A stretch of DNA of 64,000 bases from Diphasiastrum complanatum (Eukaryota > Streptophyta > Lycopodiopsida > Lycopodiales > Lycopodiaceae). The stretch lies in contig MU832250.1 in the NCBI GenBank assembly GCA_029204225.1, positions 1-64,000 of the forward strand. The letters are read 5' to 3'. Under the pieces are notes generated by a model, which ran no database searches, was not told the origin of the DNA, and saw nothing but the letters and a program-made list of their open reading frames with translations. Positions 35,075 to 47,400 of this stretch are shown piece by piece. Each line of letters begins with the position of its first letter. Positions within the stretch are counted from its first letter, which is position 1. A program made the translations under genes and the position numbers.

Positions 35075-35421
35075 TGTGAAAGATTTCAGATCCTTAAGAT
35101 CCAATCTACTTGAATGATCTTTGGTTAGAAAGAGAAATACACTACAAATTTCACCAATGTAGAAAACTCAGCATCTACACACAATTTGAGATGCAAACAC
35201 TAATAGAACTTGATCAAACTTGAATGAAATGATTATGTACTGTTGTCGTCCGTACAAAACCAGCAAGCTATTGTATTTCACACGTGTGGATCCAGAAATA
35301 GCAAATATAGATCATTCTACACATAGAATTGCAAGCCTCTAAGTCTAAAACAAGTTTTGGCCTTAATATGCCAAATATGGAAATATTGCAAAATGTGATG
35401 AAACTAGTTGAATCTTTCACA
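35075..35421 (-). repeat. 5' LTR with ~303-bp internal deletion
   Basis: Same termini as the 650-bp LTR, but GAATTGCAAG is joined directly to CCTCTAAGTC. The deleted part includes the TATA-like box, so this copy has lost its own promoter. Confidence 0.9.
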
Positions 35422-36440
35422 ACTTGTACAACACAAACTAAGTATGAAAATGCCCTCCTCTCGGGTAGAGAGAGACTCCAATCAAGAAAACTCAGGTAGA
35501 GAGAGAAAACCAGTTAGACTCAAAAAGTGTAGAAATCTCATAACTCAAAAAACTTCCAATACAAATGGATTGATGCTCCTATATGTATCTAATTGAGGTA
35601 GAGGGGAGTGAAGCATCATTGGACCCCTTCTTTTCCTCCACAAAATCCTATTGGCTGAGTGGCATATGAGCTCTTAATCGTGATTGGAACATTTTCATAA
35701 TTCTAGCTTTTGGATTGGTCACTAACTCTCATGCTAACACATGCAGACATGTCACACACCAAACCTAAACTTGACAAATGTCACAAACCTAACTTGGCTC
35801 AAGCTATATCACAACCTACTTCTGGCCTAATCACAACTTGCCATGTGTACTTGCCTATTTTGCCTCTAATGCCAAAAATGGCCTAATCAACATCAAACAC
35901 TTGGCTAGATCTCTACTAAAAACTTGAGTACCCCTAACTCAACATAACTAAGATATTTTTTTCTATTTTCCACACGTGGAAACATGCTCCACACGTGTGA
36001 GTTTTTCTCACAAACAAGAATTGCAAAATGACAAAGCTAGATTTTTGCCATATTTTCACAAGAAGCTCCTTGAAAAATTGTGACTTCCTATAGTAAATCT
36101 AGGCACTAACAACTTGCATGTGTGGATTATAGGGTCTAGTGTGATGTGGAAAGCATCTTGCTAACCTATGCTCCCTCTGTTGTGCTTTACAACGTCTAAT
36201 TTGGTTCTCTATAGCCAAAGTTACGATCATTGAAAGTTTGGCAATTTTTAGTTCAAAATTTGCAAAAAATTTGAAATGTTCTAAATCGATGTCGTAATGT
36301 TGAGCATTAGTGTGCATGTCCTTTGTGAAAAAATCTTCTAAGTCATTGCACATGTTTGAGAACATGGTATTAAGTGTTACAGTAATTTGATCAATACAAT
36401 TTCATGCATGAATATAGTTTGATAAAAAAACTGTTAAAAA

Positions 36441-36923
36441 TTGATTCTTCAATTCAATTTTGTAGTTGGACTTTCTAAGATCTTAACTAAGTTAGATGCA
36501 TTCATACCAGTTAAGTCAACTACAAAGACTTTGGATTTAGCCCAGATCTTTGTGAAAAGATTATTCGAGTTGTATTTTTTCAGTGATATGGACTGCCAAG
36601 TGATATTTTCAGTGATAGAGATCCTAAGTTTACAGGCCACTTTTGGTCAACTGTATTTCATAAGGTTGAAACCTTGCTTAGTTTTAGTTCTACTAATCAT
36701 CTTGAATCAGATGGACAAACTAAAAGAACTTAATCAGACTATGGAGGACTCAACATGTGTGTCTCACAGACAGTCTCAGTGGGAGGATTACATTCCTTGG
36801 TTGAGTTTGCTTACAATAGTAGAAAACATTCTACTACAAGTTATAGTCCATATATATTTATGTATGGTTTTTAGATTCATATTCAGTCACCATGGCTCGA
36901 GGGTGAAGCTGATTGGGGTTTGA
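36441..36923 (+). pseudogene. Ty3/gypsy integrase relic
   Basis: Plus-strand reading FIPVKSTTKTLDLAQIFVKR, LFELY, NQTMED, HRQSQWEDYIPWL is integrase core text, in several frames with substitutions. No LTR, RT or chromodomain was found beside it. Only the middle of the core remains. Confidence 0.75.
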
Positions 36924-37575
36924 CTTTCAATTTCTACTTGGTTGGGTGGTTGGCTCACAACACTCCTTCTGGCATATGTAACAAAATGTTGAGGATTTAC
37001 ACTTGGCGATCTATATAGAAAGCCTCGTATCCACAACCAACAATGGTCACAAATTAAATGAGCTAGCAACTATTAGTGACTTTTTGTGGAACACACGCAC
37101 ACACACGTTTGTTTTTTTATGATCTTGAATTCAAAATGAAAGTTGAAAAAGGAAGTTTCAGGCCACTAGTTGTAGTTTTTTTTAGTGAAACTAGTTGCAC
37201 ACAAAATAAATTGCCAACATTCCAATTGATTTTATAGCCTAACATGGATACATCGCATGAAAATAAACACCACTTTTTTGTTGTTGAGTTAATAAGAGAG
37301 GAAAATAATCAAGAAAATATCTATTGTTTTGGTTCTTGGTTCCTTGGAAATATTTGATTAAAAGATGATGAGAACAAATTGAAAGCCTTAGATGGAATTT
37401 TCCTATTGTTGTACCTCTCGGTGACTTAAATGTCTTTGGGAAGGAAGTATGCCATGCCCCTAATTAAGTTATGTTAACTTATGTCATGGACTTGCTTGAG
37501 CAATGAGTTTGAAACTAACCTAAGACTAAGTGTTGTTACTTCAATTGGATAAGAGTTGGGACCTTAGGCACGCTA
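36924..37575. other. No gene recognised
   Basis: AT-rich, no supported ORF. Includes a short CA-rich stretch near 37095. Confidence 0.4.
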
Positions 37576-37577
37576 TA

Positions 37578-37770
37578 TAAGGGCAAGTGCTGAGTTGGTT
37601 AGCTTGGAATCTAAAGTTTCCTTGGTCCCAGTTTCAAACCCCCTTGGAAACCAAGATGCATGTAAGGGCAAGTGGAGGAATGTCTTGGGGCTCGCAACTT
37701 TCCTACGCAAGTAACACAAGTACTGTTGTTGGAGACTCGTGCAAATCCATTACAACTATTCACTATCCAT
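37578..37770 (+). repeat. tRNA-derived SINE candidate
   Basis: A box A-like GTGCTGAGTTGGTTAGC (near 37588) and a box B-like AGTTTCAAACCC (near 37630) lie at a spacing suitable for a pol III promoter. They are followed by a stretch of about 100 bp resembling a SINE body. The cloverleaf is not intact. Short T-run end and target duplication were not established. Confidence 0.45.
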
Positions 37771-38099
37771 GATTTGCTTTAGCTTTTGTCTTGCACATCG
37801 ACCCGGCATCTCTTCCTTGAGTGCAAAAAGTGTTGGGGTATGTCGGCTCGGCTCCACATAAGGAGGAAAGCCAGTCTAAATCAGCCTTATCTAGGTTAAT
37901 TAAGATGGATATTTAGTCTCCTTTGACCCCTTGAAAGTTGAAGGGGCTGGCCAATTTATTAATAATTTTAATACATAGGCCTACCGTTTGCATATCAGCT
38001 GTAACCTGCTCTCAATAAAAATTATCCATCGATCCTCCATGCTCATCACCCAACAAGCAAACAAGGAAAAGAGAAAAGGAACGTCTTATAAGTGCGGCT

Positions 38100-39060
38100 G
38101 GAATCGATTTTTCATCGTGTAAGGTATGCTATATCAAGGATTTGATTGTATTTTTGACAGAAATTTGATCATTCTACGCCTTATTATAGTTGCTTTTGCT
38201 TATTTGGCAGCCTTTCCAGTTTCTGGTTTAGTGTTTGGCCTTATTGTAGTTGCTTTTGCTTGTTTGGCAGCCTTTTCAGTTTCTGGTTTCGTGTTTTGGC
38301 CTTGTTATAGTTGGTTTTGCTTGTTTGGCAGCTTTTCAGTTTCTGGTTTAGTGTTTGGCCTTGTTATAGTTGGTTTCGCTTGTTTGGCAGCTTTTCGGTT
38401 TCCAGTTTAGTTTTTGGTGTATTGTTTTGATCAGTTCGTGACGAAGCAATTTCGATGGATCTTCTGTGAGATCTAGTCATAAGTTTTTATCTGGATTGCC
38501 TGGTTAAGGCTTGATTGTCTTCACTGGAAGATGTCATCAGATGGAGTCGATTTTTGGTCGTGTAAGGTATGCTTTGTAAGAATTTCATTATGTTTCTGAC
38601 GGAGATTAGGCGACGATTCTAAGCCTGTTCAGAGTTTCTGGTTGAGTGTCTGGTATCAAGTCGTTTTCTTCCCATAGTTTGCTATAATTTTCATCTGCTT
38701 GTGTTGAAAGAAGCGATTGGGTTGATCTTCTATGTCGTGTAAGGTACACTTTGCAAGGATTTTATGACATTTTGACAGAAGGCGCAATATCTAAGCTTTG
38801 TTATCGTTGCTTGTTGGCAGTATTCAGTTTCTGGTTATATATCCGGTGCTATTCTCATCAGCTCGTTTGAACGCAGCAATTGTGATGGATTTTTTGCAAG
38901 ATCTAGTAATAAGTGTTTGAATTATCTGGAAGATGTCATTTTTTGTTAATTAGAATAGTCATGTTTTCCCTCTGGATTGATTTCGAAAACTTTCTCGTGT
39001 AAGGTGTGCTTTGCAGGAATTTCACCGTAGGTTTGACAGAAAAGCAACGATTTTAAGCCT
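38100..39060 (+). repeat. Degenerate repeats carrying CGTGTAAG|GT donor-like motifs
   Basis: CGTGTAAGGT occurs at about 38117, 38559, 38737 and 38997. Each is followed by (a/g)TGCTTTG-like sequence, then TTTGACAGA or a close variant, then TTTCTGGTT-like and GCAATT-x-x-GATGGAT sequence. The unit has been duplicated at least three times and diverged. The first unit contains a further 60-bp array. It probably represents the 5' untranslated/first-intron region of the glycosyltransferase gene. Confidence 0.65.
38179..38415 (+). repeat. 60-bp minisatellite, about 4 copies
   Basis: Exact 60-bp period: TTTGCTTGTTTGGCAGC, then TTTCAGTTTCTGGTTTAGTG, then TTTGGCCTTATTGTAG. Copies differ at a few sites. 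Confidence 0.92.
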
Positions 39061-39299
39061 TGCTTGATTTGCAGTGTTCAGTTTCAGATATAGTGTTTGG
39101 TTTTATTTTCATCAGTTCGCGTTGAGCAAAGCAATTCTGATGGATCTCTGGTATTCTCTAGTTTTAAAGAGTGTGGCTTTTCTGCAAGATGTAAAAATTC
39201 CCCTGGCATTCATTGATTTGGAAGATTTCTGTACTTTTATCATGTGTGAAGGATTGATCAGATAAACATACGAAGTAAGGATGCCCTTTTTTTAGTCGC

Positions 39300-40506
39300 C
39301 ATCCAAGGACTTAATGTTCTTTTTAGCGAGACAATAAACATGTAGACCTGGTCGTTGTTAACGCGGATGTTACTAACTGCGTAGGTTGTAAGAACTACTG
39401 GAAGATTTGTAAGTCTTCTAGTTCGTTCAGTTAAAACCATCTGAAAAATCAGCATGCAGAAGATGTTTCCGACATGGAAGGTATTTTAACAACGATCCTT
39501 GCATCCTTATAATTTTATTACCTCTTAATGCAAGGCGAAATTCGGTTGCTGAAACCATCGCATTGTAATAAGCAGATTTTCCCAACTCGTATTATCGTTT
39601 TCCATTTTATAGCAGGTTATTTGGTGATTTGTGTAACAGAGTACTTCTACGATCAGTTTATTCACATATGGCACGCGAATCTTATTTCGAATGGCAATGA
39701 GATTCTTAGAAATTAGAACTTAAGTTTTTGAAAAGGTGAATCACGCCTAATTTTTTTACAAAATGGTTTGGTCGTTAATTGTTGTACTTAGCTTTCGTTT
39801 GAAATTCCTGCTTTTAACATGATGCAGAATATGTTCTAAATATTGGATACTCTTTTTATTTGGTATTGTAAGCTTCGGCATCACAAACTAGAATCTTTTG
39901 AGCGGAAGTAAAGAAAGGCACGCTCTTAGATATATGCTTGTCAGGCCGTTAATGTTTCTTTGACAAATCGTTGGTCCTTTTACAGGCTTCAATACGCTTG
40001 TATAATAATATCGTCGACTTGAAGTTTTCACTGGCAGTCTAAGGATCTACAGATTGAGTGAAAGGGATGGAACCTTTCTGGTAGTTCGTTTGTGACATCC
40101 ATACATTGGACTTGATTTCTCTTTATTTTGGTGGAACATAATTCATTGGACGTCTTAGACAAAAGGAAGTGGCTCTTTTCATGCCACCATTTGTAGCTAC
40201 ACGTCAAGCAAGGCAGACAATTGTGATGAAAGGAGGCCATACTTTGAGCAACTTATTGAACGGCAAACAAAATCAAGAAGCAGCTATCTTCAGCAGAAAA
40301 TAGCTCGTGTCTACGTTAAAGCAGTTCAGACAACGAAGGGATCCAGCTTGTCAAAATTTTCCTATTTACTGAAGCAGTCTTCAGGAAAACAGCTTTATAG
40401 GAGAAAACGGTTTTCTTTTACTGAATTATCGACAAGAATTCATTGCATTAACAGTGCTCACACCACAGGTATCGACCTTTTGATTGCACGTAGGAAGCCT
40501 GGCAGA
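39300..40506 (+). promoter_or_regulatory. Probable 5' untranslated region of the glycosyltransferase
   Basis: No protein gene seen. An acceptor-like TCCTTTTACAG at about 39985 could be the end of a leader intron whose donor is one of the CGTGTAAG|GT motifs upstream. The frame of the first coding exon is open from 40159, but without an ATG before 40507. Confidence 0.35.
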
Positions 40507-43246
40507 ATGGGAGTGTTGTCAGGGGTCTGCCCTCAAAGAAGGCTTGTGGCAGTCAGTGAATCAGAAGTTTTTATAAGAGTAGGAGGGCCATTGACCGACC
40601 AGAAAAAGGTTTTGAAAGATTGTGCAGGCACCCGGCTGAGCAGTTTTGAGATAAAGCAAAATCGTTGTCCTTCACCATTTGGTTCTGTTAAACCTGCAGT
40701 AAGACCAGTGCTTATCCTGCTACTATTGTGCTCCTTCTTAGTATATGGATCAGAAATTCTTCTGATACACGCAAATGACTTTGGTAGACAGTGTACTGAC
40801 TTGATGCAAGCTAGCAAACAAACAGCAAAGCAGTTTAAATTTGCGATGGTTACATGCTCAGATGGAGCAAGTACCATCCCTCAAAGATCATTTGAGGGGA
40901 TCATTGAACTTGTAACTCCAAATAAAAAAAGGTATGTACAAAGACATGGATATGATTTTATCGATGCCAGTGATCTTTTGGATAGAGCAAGACCTCCTAG
41001 CTGGAGCAAGATCATAGCTGTTCGCAAATATCTGCCAAATTACGATTGGATATTTTGGAATGATGTGGTACGTTGAACCCCTACACATTTTTTTCTTTCT
41101 GTTTCAGATAATCGTTCTCAATTTAATCTCTGCTTTGCTTTGGGACTGACTTTCTTCTGTAAGTGCATCCAATCAGGGGAGTTGATCACTTTACTAGACT
41201 GGGGTGGTATAGTAAGGAATTCCTTCATTTTATGAGTACTACTTAAGACAAGGCAGACTGCATAAAGAGAATAGTCTGGATAATGAATAACAATTTTGCT
41301 GAAGTCAAAGAAACATTTGCTTACTTTGTGTTTTCCTACAAACTGTTGATGGCTTTTGATTGTGATTGGAACCATATATTCTGGGCAGCCTGTACTGTTG
41401 GTTGATCAGTTGTTTCTGTAACTTTTTGCGTTGCAGGATTCACTTGTAACCAACCCATCAATTGCTCTGGTATGTAAAAGCTTCTTATTTCTGTGGTATA
41501 TAATTGTAATCGTATTTGTTTAAAGGAATGGAAGGCTTTGACCTGAAAAATCTCGTACCTTAAACCATGCAATAAGATGAAGGATTTTGAAGATGAAAAA
41601 GTTTAATGTCTTCTAGTTAAAGATATTGTGGTAGAGCAAATCAGAGAGTGGAGATTATTAGCCCATTGGCATTATTTCCATGTCTCATTAGAGTCAAACA
41701 ACATGCCTCTCATTATCTTGATGTTGTTATGATAATATATTTTGAAGAGGTGGTAGTGTGATGATGGAGCATCACATTATTGTGCTTTTCCTTTGCTTTT
41801 ACGCTATTTTCTATTTGATATTATGCTCAACAATTGGATTTCGATGAAAATCTGATCTGGAGGGATTTTGCGTTTGCACTACCATTTTGCGGCTTTTCTA
41901 TCGATATTATTGCAATGTCCCTTTTTGTGTCGCATGGCTACTATTGTCTTCACAACCTTGATCACAAACCAAAAAGTTAAATCAAAAAAATGTCAATGTA
42001 GGTCTGGAGAGAGGAAACGACCAAAGGGAAAGCATCTAGAGAGAGAAAAATTAGAAGAATTTGACAATTTTCCAATTGCTTAGAAAAGTGCTCTGATACC
42101 AAGTTATGAACACAGTCCATAGATTTTGTTATGAATGAAGCATACAAGACCATAGAACGAAGAGACAATAACGTTCCTCTCCAGAAAAGGCTGAACCACA
42201 ACACATATGATCTATGGCTAAAGCTCTACAAGCAATAGCAATGAGTTCTCTTGATGAAGAGCTCAAATAATACGAAATCAATAATCTGACTGCAGTACCT
42301 ATTTATAGCCAATAGATGCCACTAAAATGAAAGCTTGTACAGATTTAGCCAATCTTTTTTTTAAACTAGAGTTTAGCAGGGAAAGCAGTGCACCTGTTTG
42401 CACCTTCCAGAAGTTTCGTACTCCAGTGTCTCTAATAAAAGAGTTGGGCCCTTAGCTAGTTCTAAGTATAAATTTGAATTGAAAAAGCAATGTATGACTA
42501 TGAAAAGCATGGCAAGGCAGGTAAAACGAGGTGATTTTATAACTCTTCCTCAACTGCCATTAGTAGGGCTCAGTTGGCACCTCACTAACGGAAGTGGCTG
42601 CCCCACTTTTAGTTAGTGAATGGGGTTGAATAAGCACTACCTGAATAGAGTATTTTTTTGGTGCTTTTTATCAGGATCGAAACACTATAGTTAATTTCCA
42701 TAGGACCCTTTCCAGCCATATAATCACAGGCCTTTGCTTTTTCATGACATCAAAGTCAACATAAGTACAAGTATCATCATGGTGTACAACCAAAAAATAT
42801 GGGAAGATGATAACAAGTGCTGATGGGGCACCATGTCATTATCTTAAAAAGGTTAAGAGCGAATGGGGCAGTAAATTACTGTCAGCTCTAACCAGCTTTC
42901 CTTAAACATTGTCTTAACCCAACATTGCTAACAGCAGGTAGGGCTCCTAGCACGTAAGTTAATGACTGCACCATCAAATTACACTATAGATTCACATCAG
43001 CTCCCATCATCCATGTAACAACATATGTTTAGAATAGTTTTTCAAAATGGAAGATTTCTGTACATCAAAGAAGATCCAGATAAATAGAGTGAACATCTGG
43101 AGCTTCTCTAGGTAAAATGTGAGGCAATTTGATATCATGATGCTAAGTTCTGGACAACCTTGAGTAACATAGTTAATTGCATTGGTACTTTAGATTTGTT
43201 ATTACTACTACTTGATGGAGTTCCTTTGAAGAATCTTGGGATGTAA

Positions 43247-43284
<38 letters not shown>

Positions 43285-44378
43285 AGAAGAAGAAGAAGAA
43301 GCTGTATTAACATCTTTTCCATGCCAAAAGGCGTATAAGACGAACAAGTACATCAAATAGGACGGCACCAAGACGGAGCAATGCCCTCAAAACAACATAA
43401 CTAAAACCAAACTAACTAAGAAGAGAATAATGTCCAAGATTATATGGTATGAAGACCATTTACAAATGCAACTAGGCATCTCTTCAGTGCTCTAACTCTC
43501 AAACTAACTCTGAACAATCTCATTGATAGTAACAGGTTTCTAAAATTCCAAGAAACTAAAAGTTCTCTCAATTTGACTCTCACGCAGGAGGCGACGCTGA
43601 GTGATCAGTTTGGGATGGAGTGACAAAAAAATGTCGTCCATCACAGAATATATCCTTTTTCTCTTTGAAATTGCTTCCCCGATGAGTTGCTTACGTTCCA
43701 TCCACTGTAGGGCGGTCAGGTCTTCATGAACGAAAATGTTGTTGCCTTTAAGACGTCCACGGCGCTTAAGAACTTCATCTCGATAATCAGTGTATTTGAA
43801 ACGAATGAAACTTACTGAAGTGTCGCCATGCTGCTTCCACGACGTCTTCTTGTTCCCCGTAAGAGTGTGAAGCTAACAGTTCCCTGGCTGCAATTCAAGA
43901 GAAAAGCCTCGGACACGAACGTTTTGGGATTTATATTCCCTCTTGTTTTGTTCCTGCATTGCTTGTGAAATCACCATCGTATTCTTTTCTTTCGATTTCT
44001 TGAGCAGGTCTGCCCAAGTTTTGGTCAAAGCTTGGATCTTGTCTTCCAGGGCTTTGACATGACTAGGATCGATCTGAGAGTTCTTGGCTGTCAACTATTC
44101 TTTGAGGCTTGTATTTTCATCTTCAAGCATCTTCACCTTTTCTTGTAGAGCGATAATATTGTACGATTGCTTTTGAAGTTGGCTTTCCATTTTGCTTATG
44201 ATTAAATACACATCAAAATCCATGGGCGTGGCAGTAGGTGGGGTTAGTGCGGCAGTAGCTGGAGCAATGGTGGGAGTTGGCGAGGCAGGAACTTCATTAG
44301 AAGTTTTCTTGCCTTTCCGACGGGTGGTTACCCACTCGGAATCCATGGCGGCAAAGCCACAGATCGGCAAGAAGGCCA

Positions 44379-44414
<36 letters not shown>

Positions 44415-47400
44415 TATTAATGTCTTTTCCATGCCAAAAGGCATATAAGACCAAAAGGATTACATGTCAAATTTGCGAAACCATGGGAGCGTATATAAAC
44501 GTCTCCAAAAACAAACTATGCATAAAAGACAATGAGTAAAATAACTGTAAACTACAAACTACCAACTGTCCATGAGTGGGAGCAAGATAGCTGCCAGGAG
44601 TAGAGTAATATCATATAGTGTTGTTGTATAAAAAGGATGTGATATGAGCTGTAGCAGGAGGTAATGTGGGCCACCGCTGACGTCGTCTAGGGGGGTGAAA
44701 ACTGTGTGCAGGGCGGGAAGTGCGAGCTGTTGTGTGACTATGAGTGATACACTGTCTCTGACATCGGGGTTTTGGATGCTGATCAGTACTCAAAAAGGTC
44801 GAGTAGAATGGATTCAAGAATGCGTGTGTCTCTAGAGTCTACCTATTCACGTGTTTGTCTCTATTATTAGGTAGAGGGCTACCATCAAATATGAATTTTC
44901 TTTGAGAAGAAAGAAGTTTTAAGCATATTAACGCTGATAAGTGTATTGGGTTATACACAAACATATGGCACTATGTTGTTGGGCATGGTGGGATGAATAG
45001 GGAGGATGGACTATGTTTGCTTCTATATGTGATATTGCGGATAGAAAAGTGATCATCTTTGAGAGAAGCATGTCTTGATATTTTTAAAGTTGATTAGCAC
45101 TCCATCTTTCACCACAACTTGTAGAAATGGCTAGTAATCTTGAGCGAATAGCTCATCAACAATCTATTTGTTTGCTTAGTTGCTTGACCTACTCACGTTG
45201 GAAGATTAATTGTGGAGAGAGAAAGTGGAGAACCCCCCTTTTTATCCAATGTATACATTGTAACGGGTCAAGGAACTCTAGTAGTAGTACATCGTGGTTG
45301 TCTCAAGGTTTTTGAAGGCATTCTTTGTTAAGGAAGCCGATCTGCAAAAGTGTTTGACAAGTTTATTGGAGAAGACACAAATCATGGAAGGCAACTATAG
45401 GAGCCAGCAAAAGATCAACAAGATAGATCGTTGGAGTTTGCTACTAGGAGTAGATCGCTATAGGGCAGAAGGATCACTGATTGGAACATTGAAATGTGCA
45501 AGGACAATCACTAGCTGTAAATCTTTTACAAGTGTCACCATAGGCCGGTGACTTAGCCATTTCATTTTCTTACAAGAGTACATTTGTAAGTAAAAACAGC
45601 AAGCAACTGGGACAAGGAGTAAAAGCTATAACATCCCTTCCCCCCCTCAGGTAACATTGTTCGCGATGGCAAAACTAGGGGTTACTGTGCACGCAGGCTG
45701 TGCGTGGTCTCCCAGGTAGCGTCAAAAAGAGGCCTACCGTGCCAAGCGACCAAGTACTAACAGATCAAACGGTTGCTTAAACGCCTCTCTTGCCTATCCA
45801 ATACCCTCGCTGGCCCATGGGTACTTGTCCCTTCCTGGAATGCAAACAAACCATCAAACAACAAGTTATCACCATTATGTAAAACCTGTTTCAATCTAGA
45901 AACATATAGGATACACTTTACAAGTTTCAGGAAAACCTAACTTATAAGAAACATCACTGATTTTCTAACAACTTTCCAGGGTCCACAATAACAAGGGGAT
46001 AACTTGTAACATTCGCTCGTCTTAAGGGTCTTAGAGTCCTTGGTTGGGTACTTGGAGAAAAATCATATCTCCTACCGCAAAATCTCTAGGCGTGCGATGT
46101 TGATCAGCATAAGACTTAGCTCGATCCATCTCTTGCCTTACATTAGCCTTCGCTAACTCAAGCATTTCATTCATTTGAGTTAGGAAATTAGTCACACTAG
46201 ATGCTTTTTGAGGAATTCCAACCGTAACAAGGTAGCTAGCCTAAAACCATAGCTAAGCTCGAAAAGGCTTCTTTAGTACTTTCATTTTTCTTATCATTGT
46301 ACGCAAACTCCAATAGTGGCAAGTACTTCTCCCACTAAGTTTGCTTATCCCCAACAAATGCCCTAAGCATATCCTCTAAGGTTTGGTTGAATCTCTCTGT
46401 CTGGCAATCCGTTTTGGGATGCTCCTTCGTACTGCTCATTCTCAATTGGACCTTAAGTTTGGTCATAACTGCTAGGGACCCAATTCCCTTGGGTCTTAAA
46501 GCCAACTTGTATGCTGAACGTCGACTTGACCAGTGACTCGTGAACCTGCATGGTCGCCACGTGTCGTGTCCTAGGATGTGTGCTAGGCTTGGAGACTCCT
46601 TCCTTGGAGGTATACCAGGAGACGAGGTCTCACTTTGCCATTGATTCTATCTACCTAGGGGATGGTGGATGGAGAGCGTTGGTGCACAGCCAGGATGAGT
46701 GCTAGCTTGGGGTGAGGGATGGCTAATGGCTCAGGCAGTGGTATGGGACGTTGTCAGGGTTGGAGGTTGGATTTCGCTTGTTATAGGTCATGGGCCAAGG
46801 CATGGAGGGTGGATCTAGATTGGATCGTACGGTGGGGTGGATCGTGTGACGTTCGGTTCCTATTGGGTAATCGGCACCTGGCGGTTTACGGCGGATTGAG
46901 GTGGTAACAATAACTACAGTCTAAAAGTTTCTAGTGAATCGAGTATCTCTATCAGACACTATGGATGATGGTAATCCGTGAAGTCTGAACACATGCTCGA
47001 TAAACAAACTAGCTACCGTCAGTCTCATCAATTTTTTTATGCGTTGGAATAAAATGAGCCATCTTAGTGAGTCTATCAACTATAACCAAAATAGAATTAC
47101 GTGCGTACGAGGCAAGTTGGTGATAAAATCCCTGGAGATACTCTCCCATCTTCCACCTGGCACAAGTAATGGGTGTAAAACTCCAGGAGTCTTTATCATT
47201 TCAGCTTTATTGACTTGGCACTTCAAACAATGCGTCACATAATGGTAAACATCTTTTTTCAATTTAGGCCATCAGAAGTTAATTAAGATCAACTTATAGG
47301 TCCTATCCACACTAGGATGACCTGCACTAGGGCTATCATGACATGGACGGTTTCTCACAAGCTAGAATGAGAAATTTTCCATTTAACACAGCCAACCCTA

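Larger units (their letters stand above)
29723..35421 (-). mobile_element. Second copy of the RT-less Ty1/copia family
   Basis: Bounded by the 5-bp duplication ACTTG (29718-29722 and 35422-35426). The 3' LTR is full length. The 5' LTR has lost about 303 bp internally. The internal region carries gag, protease, integrase and most of RNase H, but a roughly 1.07-kb unrelated segment stands where reverse transcriptase should be. That arrangement is shared with the copy at 5004-10963, so it predates both insertions. Confidence 0.93.
28899..36012 (-). repeat. Putative long LTR of the older relic, interrupted by the 29723-35421 element
   Basis: Starts TGTGAGA at 28899, next to the gag relic, and ends TCTCACA at 36006-36012. 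Removing the nested element and its duplication leaves about 1.41 kb. It shares the CACACGTGTG-type motif and general makeup of the other copia LTRs here. No second LTR or target duplication was found, so this is provisional. Confidence 0.45.

Noticed and set aside
37578-37660. A functional tRNA gene
   Set aside because: Box A and box B are degenerate and no cloverleaf can be completed; a SINE is more likely.
38126-38410. A hydrophobic membrane protein
   Set aside because: The ORF is created by a 60-bp tandem repeat, whose period is a multiple of three.
38179-38415. CRISPR-like array
   Set aside because: Tandem 60-bp units with no spacers in a eukaryotic genome.
40348-40506. N-terminal extension of the glycosyltransferase from a TTG codon
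   Set aside because: The open frame from 40159 has no ATG before 40507, and a TTG start is unlikely in a plant gene without supporting evidence.
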